Shown here piece by piece: positions 24,842 to 34,249 of a stretch of 64,000 nucleotides of DNA (within the stretch, counting starts at the first letter, position 1; each line of letters begins with the position of its first letter). The notes below the pieces were generated by a model. It saw only the letters and a program-made list of their open reading frames with translations. It ran no database searches and was not told the DNA's origin. Source of the DNA: Adiantum capillus-veneris (Eukaryota > Streptophyta > Polypodiopsida > Polypodiales > Pteridaceae); NCBI GenBank assembly GCA_014529385.2, contig CM043958.1, positions 158,276,941-158,340,940 on the forward strand, written 5' to 3'. The position numbers and the translations under genes were made by a program.

Positions 24842-26066
24842 CTATTGTTCTTGCATTTCCTTTGTGTTGATTTGGCTTCTACCCATTTGGTTAGATAATA
24901 TGTGGCCACAATGATATATTGAGCATGAATTATATATGCAAGAGGTGTGATAGGTCCAACAAAGTCTATCCCCCATTTGACAAAAGCCCTTGCTTCCATC
25001 ATAGATTGTAATGGAATTTTGTCTCACCTCGTGCGTGCTTTGGTACGCTGGCATTCATCACAACTTTCACAAACATTTTGACATTTGTGAACAAGGTTGG
25101 CCACCAAATGTCTGCAATAAGTATTGATTTTGGAATTTTAAATGAAAAAAGTGTTTCCCTACCTGTTCAAAATGAGCTTGCTCAAAGTTGGTATATATTC
25201 ACTTTTTGTGGTACATATTTGCAAATGATTATTCTTTCCTTGCTTGTAGAGGTGGTCCTCAATTATCATGTAGCTCATTGCTTCAAATTGAATGAATATT
25301 ATCTTGAATTTACTCATCCCTTCTAGAAACACACCTTTTTTCAGGTAATCCCCAATATATGAACTCCACTTGGGTGAAACGGCTACTCGAAATAGTGTTG
25401 CATGTTCTACAGGTGCTTGGTTTTCACAATTAATAACATGAACTAATATAGTCATCAGCACTTCATTTCATATTAGGCCAATACACATCAAGTCTCATCA
25501 ATAGCTGAAATGTTTACACTTTCCCATTGTGAATCCCGTTGGTTGCACATGAGCTTGTCTCAGGTACACATTATGTTTGGTTGGATCTATATATAGCCTC
25601 AATATTCCATCATTCACTTGCTTATATAGTCTTCCATTTATTAGAACTAGTGTCCATGTCTTCTCAAAGTCTGATGACTACCTCTCAATCTACAATGAAC
25701 CAATGGTGAGCAAAGGTATGACATGTTCACTCCACCTCAGTACAATTTTGATATTGAATAGATAAGAGTCTGGTAGGTCATCGTCAACTCCCTTCGGTGC
25801 TTTCCCATTAGTCAATATTCTAGACAAATGGTCAACCCTATGATGTGTAGTCCCTTTCTTGACTACCATGGTAAAATCAAACTCAAGCAATATGATAAAC
25901 CATCAAATAATATATCCAATATTGCACGATTTGTTCACCAGGTAGAATAGTGCTTGATGATTCCAAAAGAATACAAATTTATTTGAAAGAAGGTAGTGCC
26001 TAATTTTTTTCACTGTAAAGACCATTCCTAATCCTTCTCTTTCTTTGTCGTGTAATTTTTTTTTGC
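24842..26066 (-). pseudogene. RNase H to integrase remnant of a Ty3 element
   Basis: From high to low coordinates, minus strand, in shifting frames. RNase H text comes first (HDKEREGLGMVFTVKKIRHY near 26.0 kb, then LLEFDFTMVVKKGTTHHRVD and HLSRILTNGKAPKG near 25.85 kb). Next is the connection region (IIEDHLYKQGKNNHLQIC, 25.2 kb) with the remains of a Cys-containing zinc motif at about 25.05 kb. Last is the start of the integrase core ([16 protein letters not shown] then [13 protein letters not shown], 24.9 kb). The copy ends at 24842 and is cut at 26067 by a family A LTR fragment. Confidence 0.7.
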
Positions 26067-26067
26067 A

Positions 26068-26413
26068 TGTTGCGGGAGAGAATCACACCACCCATAAAGT
26101 GCATGCAACATGACCTAGATCAACATAATGTCAATTGAGGACACCTATGACATGATGGGCACAGGAAGGAAATATCTTTAGCTTGTCAGGCTGGGACCAT
26201 CCTACACATACAACACTCTGGAAGGCCAAATAAACCACAATCTAGAATCTCACTGCTCTCAAAACTAGACCGCCTACCCACATACACACAGACGGAAGGA
26301 AATCCATCAAATCATGCCAGAAATCTTAGGAACACTATCCCCTCACTAGGATACACCTGTCCCTAAGCCTCTACACTCAAAATCATTGCTCTAGGCCCAT
26401 CTGCAGAAAACAC
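26068..26413 (-). repeat. Truncated LTR of family A, copy 2
   Basis: Begins TGTTGCGGGAGAGAATCAC and is similar along its length to 7403-7750 (shared text includes TAAAGTGCATGCAACA and ACAACACTCTGGAAGGC). It has the LTR end at the low-coordinate side but stops near CCCATCTGCAGAAAAC, before the other end. It lies directly against the RNase H remnant. Confidence 0.75.
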
Positions 26414-27256
26414 GTAAGAAGACAGAGCCGAATTTTGGAAGTGCCCAAAAATGGGTGCTTATTTTATGCAAGCTTCTAATTTAGATCTTTTTAGGAGAAT
26501 TTATAGCTTTTTTTGTGTGATTCTTATTTACATTATAGCACCCATTAACTTTTGAGCTTTCACTTGCAAAAAAAGCACACCTTCGTAGAATTAGATCATG
26601 TATAGACAATTAGTTGCATTCCTAAGGAATGCTATTCAAAATAGAAAATTTCAACAAAGAAATTCTTATGATACCTAAAAAAATTTGCACTCAATGGAAT
26701 GTTAATCATTATACACAGATACAATTAGATTCAAGTCATAAAACCTAATCTAAGCTTTATTATTATTCTTATAGCAAAACTTTTTACAGTCAACTGTGAT
26801 CATACAAGGATTGGCACCAGGCATGTGTTATGATTAGCAATCAAATGTCATAAACCATTGTTGTAAGTGCTTATCAAGAGGCTTGTGTTGTAAACTCTTT
26901 TAGATTAGTATTCACGTGACCAAGATACTACCTTTTTAGTAATCAAGGGAAAACTACCAAGATGCAATTGTAACTACATGTGCATCTACCAGGCTTAGAA
27001 GGAGAGCACCTTGGACTAGTAGTGGTCTAAACATCACCTCTATTGTGTCAATCACAACCATGATATCCCTTCTTGTATACCATGGAATTTCACTTTATGT
27101 TCTCCATGCTATGTACTAGGTTATGAGTGTACTAGATAAAGCTAAATTGTTAGGAACTATTACAGGAAGGGAATTTAGTGACTTCGGAGATAGGACCCAA
27201 AAATTGAGACATGGGAGCGAGTCTTGTTCACTATAAGAGATAATGTTCATGCATAA
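26414..27256. other. No gene recognised
   Basis: AT-rich non-coding sequence. Confidence 0.4.
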
Positions 27257-27454
27257 TTTTGTGGTGTTTCTATCTTCATCTCTATCTACACTCTTTATTT
27301 CTCTTGACTCCCCTCTAGAAAGATGCACAAGTGTGAGCTCTCTCCTCACACTTGTGCAATATTTTGTGGTGTTTCTATCTTCATCTCTATCTACACTCTT
27401 TATTTCTCTTGACTCCCCTCTAGCAAGATGCACAAGTGTGAGCTCTCTCCTCTC
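27257..27454. repeat. 105-bp tandem duplication
   Basis: TTTTGTGGTGTTTC starts at 27257 and again at 27362. The two copies are almost identical for about 93 bp. The first contains an inverted repeat GCACAAGTGTGAG ... CTCACACTTGTGC able to form a 13-bp stem. Confidence 0.9.
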
Positions 27455-28037
27455 AACAACAAGTCTTACCCATACATGGCATGTGGGACTTGTCTTGATG
27501 CTACATACCATTTATAAAATTGGTGAACACACTGAGGAAAAATCACCACCCTTGAAAAAAATGGGAACCCCTTTATTGTTTACTACTTTATTTGTTCATT
27601 TTACTCCATCTCTCATACATGACTCAACATTCATTTCAATAAGGATATTAGGCACTTCTGACATTATCCTAGGGAGGCACCAAATTGATAGTGATATATT
27701 TTAGCCTATTTTAGGACGTAGAGAAAGAGTTTACCTATATGATATGATCAAAATCATTGAACAACATATATTTTCCTTAAACCATATGGATTCAAAAGAG
27801 CGCATAGAGAACATGGTTTGGAAAGTAAAATCTTAGAAATGATTTCATTTCACTATTTTTAAACTAGTGTTCGATCATTCACATTGTCTATTGATGCTCC
27901 TTAGTACATGTGATATCAACAAGCTTTGTATTTTTCCATGTGATATAGCAGTAGCCCAAATTATTCAATAAATAAACATTGTGAAGCTATGTTGCACAAA
28001 AATAGAAGTAGAAATGTACTATCATCAAGCACATGCT
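27455..28037. other. No gene recognised
   Basis: AT-rich non-coding sequence. Confidence 0.4.
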
Positions 28038-28137
28038 CTTGGGGGTTGAGTGTATGGTTTTGACTATTGGCAAGTGTGCACTTGGGGGTTGAGTGTATGG
28101 TTTTGACTATTGGCAAGTGTGCACTTGGGGGTTGAGC
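28038..28137. repeat. 43-bp minisatellite, 2.3 copies
   Basis: CTTGGGGGTTGAGTGTATGG recurs at 28038 and 28081, with a partial third copy at 28124. The full copies look identical. Confidence 0.95.
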
Positions 28138-29246
28138 AAGCTCCTCTTTACATACAACAAAATCAAAATAAATACAATAATATTTTACTAAATGTGGAGT
28201 GTATATAAAGGTCACAAGTGGGGATTATTATAGATTTAGAAATACATTTTTCATATGCTACCTTAGCTCAAAAAAATAAATCTGAGTCTAGCTAAACCTC
28301 CTAGTGCATACCATACACATGTAATGCATTCTATAAAAAAACCTTGTAATAACAACCAAATTCTCTTAAGGTACTAGAGGCATAAAAAAAGGTACACCTA
28401 TATATAGGAGCACTATCTAGTGTTGCACCTAATTTAAAGCATTACCTAGTGTGACCTTGGTGGGTCCATTGTATATTCATGTTAGTCTACCAAGTGAATT
28501 TGATAGAAAGGGTAATATATTTTTCAAATTTCAAACAATTTAAAAAAGATACTATAGCAACTTGGTGTTAATATAGTGGATCCCTTGAGAGTGTGACACA
28601 TGTTATCAACATAGTTTGATGCATTATAAACCTCATACCTCTCATTGAATTGTTCACAAAAGGGTAATTGGGCATACTTGAAATGCACATATTGAGCAAT
28701 CATAAGAATAGCCTTGTTATAGGCAAGAGTAGAGAAATTTGGTCAAAACAATCCTAAAATCTTTTAAACAAGTGCAAATCAAGTGGTCTCTATATAACAA
28801 GTGCTCTTAGAAAAAGAACATTGTTTACACTGTAGGAGAACTCCCAAGAGACCTCAAAAATATATTGCATAATTGTTGAGCAAGAAAAAATAGTAAAGAC
28901 TTGGGTCAAAATGTTTCGAGTCTACGAGTCAAGAAGTAATATTGAAGGTTTTGATGACAATGAAAGTATGCTAGCTAGGAGCCTCTGCATTTGTGTTCAT
29001 TCACGATGTCATTGGCTACTCATTTAGGGATGCATCCAAACCTGCCATCGTTGTGCTAGATTCTTTGTTGTTGTGCAGCTTAATCATATATGAGTTGTGT
29101 ATCATCAAATCCATACTCAATTTCTTCTCACTATCTTGGCTTCCAAACCTATTTTCCAACTTCAAATCCTTCCACTCACGCGAGTAGCAACACCTTCTTG
29201 AAGGTTTCCAAAGTCAAAACAATAGGACTGTCCTAACTTTGGTCAA
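28138..29246. other. No gene recognised
   Basis: AT-rich DNA with no supported gene or repeat boundary. Confidence 0.4.
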
Positions 29247-29420
29247 AACATTATCTAAGATACTAGGCTTAAAATTGTAAGAGAAGAGCTCATACATTAA
29301 TGTGGGGTATCATTATCTAACTATCAACCTTAAAATTGCAAGAGAAGAGCTCAGGCACGCAAATTGACCAACATTATCTAATATATCAACTATAAAATTA
29401 TAGGGGAAGAGTTCGCAGTT
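29247..29420. repeat. Imperfect ~60-bp tandem repeat, three copies
   Basis: Copies of a unit including ATTATCTAA...AAAATTG(T/C)AAGAGAAGAGCTC begin near 29247, 29308 and 29371. The third is the most diverged and runs into a GC-rich hairpin. Confidence 0.7.
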
Positions 29421-29447
29421 CGTCCGCGTGCGTGCGGACGAGCTGCG
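29416..29447. other. GC-rich inverted repeat
   Basis: GCAGTTCGTCCGC, a 6-base loop, then GCGGACGAGCTGC: a 13-bp stem with one G-T pair. A related GC-rich inverted repeat, GACCGTCTGCG/CGCGGACGGTC, lies at about 29862-29888. Confidence 0.8.
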
Positions 29448-29929
29448 AGCTCTCAAAGACATAATGAGTATAAAAAAAAATATTGTTGCGGGGCTTACTA
29501 CAAGAGGACACAATTAACTGTTTTTTTTCAAATTTTTGGGGCTTGTTGCAATGGAAATAGACATAAATAGTGCGAAGTCAAAATTATGTCATGGAGACAG
29601 ATTGTGGGCTCTTGAAGACATCAACAAGGAGAGGTTAAAGTAGCCAAATATGTATCTTGCTAGCACGATATGCCGCACCCATAGAGCAATAGACCTTAAT
29701 TTTTCGGTTAAGAAAAATATCTAGAAAAAAGAGCCGATGAGAGCACGCAGACGGCGGTCTATGAGCTCTTGATCTCAATTTTTGAAGTAGTGTGGGCTTA
29801 GAATTGTAAGAAAAATGACTTTCTGCTAAGTAATAGTAAAGCCCATAACATCAGCTCGGTGACCGTCTGCGCACCCGCGGACGGTCAGCGACCTCCCCAA
29901 AGTATGATCAAGATTCAAGATTAGGGATT

Positions 29930-29933
<4 letters not shown>

Positions 29934-30015
<82 letters not shown>
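29934..30015. repeat. (GA)n microsatellite
   Basis: Uninterrupted GA run of about 80 bp. Ser/Leu-rich frames through it are artefacts. Confidence 0.98.
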
Positions 30016-30017
<2 letters not shown>

Positions 30018-30116
30018 GACGCGTGCAGGAGGACTTCGATGATACAAGGTATGCTTGGTTGCCTTTTCAACATTGTCTTTTCAACTCAAAATATAGCAAT
30101 ATAGCGGTTTTTTCGA

Positions 30117-30120
<4 letters not shown>

Positions 30121-30211
<91 letters not shown>
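30121..30211. repeat. (CT)n microsatellite
   Basis: Uninterrupted CT run of about 90 bp, the complement of the GA tract 100 bp upstream, so the pair could form a large hairpin. Confidence 0.98.
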
Positions 30212-30212
<1 letters not shown>

Positions 30213-30440
30213 GGCTCCCCCTTTCTTTTTTGGCCATGCCTCTCTTGCGAGCTGCTCTACCTCTCTCATCACGCTGTCATGCACATGCAATGACACACAC
30301 ACGCAATGATCATGCAGACATGAAGCCTCATTGCCAGCACAAGTGAAGCCGCGAGCTAGGGCCTCAGAGACAACAGATGTCAACGGAACACAAATGGAGA
30401 GGTGTGTTTTAGATATACAAGATAACCATGGACTGTATGT

Positions 30441-30442
<2 letters not shown>

Positions 30443-30517
<75 letters not shown>
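30443..30517. repeat. (GA)n microsatellite, interrupted
   Basis: Two GA runs separated by TGGGGG. Followed by non-coding DNA up to the MITE at 30650. Confidence 0.97.
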
Positions 30518-30518
<1 letters not shown>

Positions 30519-30649
30519 CAAGCGAATGAGAGTCGCTCTATCTGAAGGCTGGAGCTTCATTAAGAGAAAATCATTGGCACTCTTCTAGGAGACGTTAAGA
30601 GCACTTTAGCGCATGCATGCAATAATATCTTCATCAACTCTGCATTGAA

Positions 30650-30937
30650 GGGTGAAAGCATGTTAACTTATCCTGCTTTTTCATGTCCCGGACAATGCTA
30701 ACTAGCTCAATTTTGACATATGCTAACTAGTACAATAACTTGAGCTACATCTCCAAGATCTATGACATATGATATATCAATAGAAAGCACTTGAAACAAG
30801 GAATCCAAATGTACAACCTCTGACAAATTTTGATATTATTTGTACAAAAATTACTGGACTTTCAAATTTTCGAAGCTGTGCTAACTTGAAACTGCTAACT
30901 AGCACAAAAAGCGCGACAGGTTAACATGCTTTCACCT
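30650..30937 (-). mobile_element. 288-bp MITE-like element, copy 2
   Basis: Reverse-oriented relative of 18263-18550, of identical length. Low end GGGTGAAAGCATGTTAAC, high end GTTAACATGCTTTCACCT (last base changed from C). Flanked by the 4-bp direct repeat TGAA (30646-30649 and 30938-30941). The interior aligns along its length with copy 1. It lies among microsatellites. Confidence 0.85.
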
Positions 30938-31108
30938 TGAAATCAATGAGAGAGAGAGAGAAGGTCAGGCAACAGCGTTACAGTTAAAAGACACGCTATT
31001 GTTGTCAATCTTGGAAGCAAATACCTTGCCATGCATGCGAGCATACATAATCTAGGTCAGCTGGCAGCATAAGTCAAAGACGCATATAAATATGAGCGCA
31101 AAAGCCTC

Positions 31109-31138
31109 ATAGAGAGAGAGAGAGAGAGAGAGAGAGAG
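31109..31138. repeat. Short (GA)n tract
   Basis: About 28 bp of GA repeat just upstream of the GT microsatellites. Confidence 0.9.
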
Positions 31139-31277
31139 GCATGCATGCTCACCACCTTGCTAGCATGTCCAAGACTCGTTTTCTATTTGTTGCCCTCTTC
31201 ACTACGGATGCTTCTCGAGCAGGCTTCCCCTGCCTCTAATCTATTTATTTCTCTATCATCATCATTGCCCTATCGTC

Positions 31278-31279
<2 letters not shown>

Positions 31280-31336
<57 letters not shown>
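31280..31336. repeat. (GT)n microsatellite
   Basis: About 56 bp of GT repeat; one of two in tandem 80 bp apart. Confidence 0.97.
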
Positions 31337-31339
<3 letters not shown>

Positions 31340-31413
31340 TGCACATGCAAACACCATGCACTTTACTTATTGCAAGGAATCCTAAAACTATGATCATAAC
31401 AATATTGTGTTTA

Positions 31414-31416
<3 letters not shown>

Positions 31417-31496
<80 letters not shown>
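31417..31496. repeat. (GT)n(GA)n compound microsatellite
   Basis: About 60 bp of GT passing directly into 20 bp of GA. Confidence 0.97.
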
Positions 31497-31620
31497 CTCT
31501 AGAGTTAGAGAAAGAAAGATTGCAGTAGCGTAGGCTTCTGTAGAAAAAACAACTCGAGAGTGCTAGTGTCAATTGTTGTTAAGATAATCAACACCTAGCC
31601 AAGGTCCAAGGGGGGTTGGC

Positions 31621-31757
31621 CTAGCAATAAAAGCGAGGGGCTTTAAGCATGCCTGCTATGCTTCAAATCATGTGACATAGGGACGTCGATGTGTACTAGG
31701 CAATAAAAGCGAGTGGTGTTATGTATGCTTGCTATGGTTCAACTTTTGCGACATGTG
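31621..31757. repeat. Imperfect ~77-bp tandem repeat, two copies
   Basis: AGCAATAAAAGCGAG and GGCAATAAAAGCGAG start similar units at 31623 and 31699, each followed by GCATGC/TATGCTTGCTATG-like text. Confidence 0.7.
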
Positions 31758-32276
31758 TGGGTGGGTGTATGGGAGGTGTGAGGGTGGAATCCCAAAAAAT
31801 TTAGTGGATGTGAAGCATCAGATTGCCAAAAAATAGATAATTGATACCATTTTGTAACCTTTGTGATATCATTGAATGCTACTTAAATATAACTAAGTAA
31901 GATTAAAGGTGAAGTGACTTCATATAGTATTGTATGATTCTATGAGTAGTTTTATAAATAAGTAGGGTGCTTCCCTAGAACTACTAGTAGAGGGTTAACA
32001 ATGTGTCTAATGTTAACGAGCGTATGTTTCAAGGATTTTTTAACGTAACGATTTCTATTACCCTCCTTAGCAATCACACACACTTTGGCCCATTGGCTTG
32101 TACTTTGTCCTTGAGGCTAGCTACCCACCCCTTTAGCTATGGTCTCTATGTTTGTTATTTTTGAGATAATTGTGTCCCACGCATTGTCACACGTGCACCA
32201 TTACATTTCTCTTATATGCAATTATGCAAGGTCTTAGAAGTTCTAAAACTTTGGCCCTTTAAGTTGGTCCCTTACT
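31758..32276. other. No gene recognised
   Basis: Non-coding, moderately AT-rich DNA. Confidence 0.4.
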
Positions 32277-32640
32277 CTCATAGCCATTTGTAGGGGTTTC
32301 TTCTAACTAAACATTGAAATCCCATTCCTATTTAATCCCGACAACCTCTCAATCAGTAGAATACCCTTTACTTTTGTGTTGGCCTTTACTCTCATAAGCA
32401 TTCATAGGGGTTGCTTCTAGCTAAACATTCAAAGCCCGTCCCTATTCATTCATAGGGGTTGCTTATAGCTGAACATTAAAAGCCTATCCCCATTCAATCC
32501 CCACAACCTCTCAATTAGTACAATGCCCCTTACTCTTGTATTGACCCTTAATTAGTTGGTCCCCAACTATCTCGATCGGTCCTAGATTTACCTCTAGCTA
32601 GCTATTGAAAACCCATCACTATCCAATTCTAGAAAACCTC
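32277..32640. repeat. Imperfect tandem repeat around CATAGGGGTTGCTT
   Basis: The block CATTTGTAGGGGTTTCTTCT...AAACATT...CCCATTCCTATT...ACAACCTCTCAAT recurs from about 32400 and again from about 32445, with copies of different length and a diverged last copy near 32570-32640. Confidence 0.65.
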
Positions 32641-33402
32641 TTAGATATGAGATGTTCTTTAGTCCTAAAGTGACTTCTAATATCATTTTTAAGAGCTCCA
32701 TCATGCTTATTCTCAAATTATACATAACTAATGGGTATGGCCTTTACATCATGGCTCAATCTTCATCACTAATAAAAATGGGCAATAACTTTCCCTTAAT
32801 GTGAATAATGCAAATATTGACACTATGAATCTTTTCACAAGTGCATGTGGAGCAATTAAAGAAATTTCAAAGCGCAAGGTATTGAAAATTTAAAACTTCA
32901 ACTTATGTTTGAAGAGTGAAACCTTCAAAATTCCACTCAATTTTGTGTCTTTAAATTATCCAATGAGCTTCTTGTTGTAACACGACCTTAAGTTTATCTA
33001 TAGACATTGAGATCAAAGAGAATCTAATTGTATCTTACATCAAACCACATTAGTTATAATCCATGCCACCATCTGTAGTATCACATGGTTCAGTTCTCTT
33101 GGATAAAATTTTTATGGCTCTCTATCACAATTTGTTAAACATAAACAAATACACATGTAGCTACATGAATTAATGTTCTCGGAAATTAATACCTTCCACA
33201 TGTTAAAAAGTGAATGGAATCTAGAAATCAAAAGCTGTTTTTATGGAAGAAAAGTACTTTACACAGGTAAAAAAAGTAAAATGAAGCTTGCAATCAAAAT
33301 AGCTCTAAATTTCTAACAAAAATCTCTAAATGGAAAGCTCAAATTTTTATCATCCCTCCCGAAACTGAAATCTATGAGTACCTATGCGAAGCTTATGTCG
33401 CC
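32641..33402. other. No gene recognised
   Basis: AT-rich non-coding DNA leading into the nested transposon block. Confidence 0.4.
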
Positions 33403-33461
33403 ACAATTCTAATGACTACTTGCAAGCAAAAAACAAACATCGTTTGATATACACTATAAGA
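33403..33461 (-). repeat. Short fragment of LTR family A, copy 3
   Basis: About 55 bp similar to 7754-7810 (shared text CTAAT(A/G)ACTACTTGCA and GCTTGATATA or GTTTGATATA). The match stops exactly where CACTATAAG begins, whereas the copy at 7.8 kb reads on uninterrupted, so this junction marks an insertion. Confidence 0.6.
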
Positions 33462-33631
33462 GGAGTTGTCTATAACCGCTAACATTGCCGCGGAAAAACA
33501 AAGGAAAAAGGAAAGAAAAATTTACGGGGGCGGCAATAACCACGGCTATATACGCGGTAGTGGTTTCTTAGCATTAAGCGCGATAATACTAGCGGTAATA
33601 TACCCGTAGCTATTACCACGTCAATTGCCGC
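33462..33631 (+). mobile_element. CACTA-type DNA transposon, left terminal region
   Basis: Starts CACTATAAGAGGAGTTG, close to the CACTAcAAgaaaa terminus of En/Spm elements. Over 170 bp it carries many short copies of an ACCGC/GCGGT motif in both orientations (ATAACCGC, TTGCCGCGG, GCGGCAATAACC, ACGCGGTA, GCGGTAATA, TTGCCGC), as expected of subterminal transposase-binding repeats. It is split by the Tat-like retrotransposon and resumes at 47776 (CCGCGTTTATTACCGCGCAT). The right terminus was not found. Confidence 0.6.
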
Positions 33632-33927
33632 TGTGAGCGGGATGGAAACACACACACAAAGCCTCTATAATGAACCGACACACACTCTTGGAATGATACA
33701 CACACACACACACTATGGGGCACCACTCGGCTTACACAACCCACCTGGCTGAGACAGGGAACACACTGACGGAGTGAGAGGAGAGAGACTATCCACTTGC
33801 CCACTCCACACACAAAGACACACACACACACACCCAAAAAACCTCAGCTCAAAAGAGGAGAATTTCTGATGTTTAGATACAATTGAGCTTGGTCCAACAC
33901 CAATGAGGCAAATAGCTCACACAATAT
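33632..33927 (-). repeat. 3' LTR of Tat-like element, outer part
   Basis: Matches 46631-46924 almost base for base, including the GATACACACACACAC tract and the ACTCTTGGAATG segment. Interrupted at 33928 by the copia element after the target sequence AATAT. Confidence 0.95.
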
Positions 33928-34249
33928 TGTAAAGAATGAGGATGCAAGAGAGCTACACAAGACAAGCACAAAGCACACAGAGATGGAAAGCTTCTTCTTC
34001 TTCTTTACAGAAAAGAGAGTACAAAATGACTAAGTGCTAAAGCTGAAAAGTAGCACATATGTACATGCGGTCACTAAGTGTGAACACGCTAGAAGCGTAC
34101 TAGGCTGACACTATAAGTGTAGTCCAGCTGTAGAATCACTGGAACAGGTCCTCCGTGTCGGTCACCTAACGCGCCAGTGAGTAAATGCCGTAAGCGGCCA
34201 AGACCCGTAGTGGATGCCAGCTCAAGGTGTAGAGCTCGACATCTCAAAA
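33928..34249 (-). repeat. 3' LTR of copia element
   Basis: Plus strand begins TGTAAAGAATGAGG. Its inner end (CATCTCAAAA) has lost the perfect CA seen in the partner (CATCTCAACA). Confidence 0.95.

Noticed and set aside
26068-26413. Family A LTR fragment as the 5' LTR partner of 7403-8271
   Set aside because: It is in the right orientation, but no primer-binding site abuts it and unrelated elements lie between, so they are separate copies.
27116-27704. Open frames of 131 and 153 codons on opposite strands
   Set aside because: Both cross the 105-bp tandem duplication, whose length is a multiple of three, so openness is duplicated by chance.
28038-28137. Possible CRISPR-like array of short direct repeats
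   Set aside because: The 43-bp units are contiguous without unique spacers, so it is a minisatellite; the genome is also plainly eukaryotic.
29826-30588. Several open frames with Ser-Leu or Arg-Glu repeats
   Set aside because: They are GA and CT microsatellites read in different frames.
33613-33837. A Cys/Val-rich 74-codon minus-strand frame, with a similar one at 46610-46825
   Set aside because: Both are the same CA-repeat part of the Tat-like LTR and not a gene.
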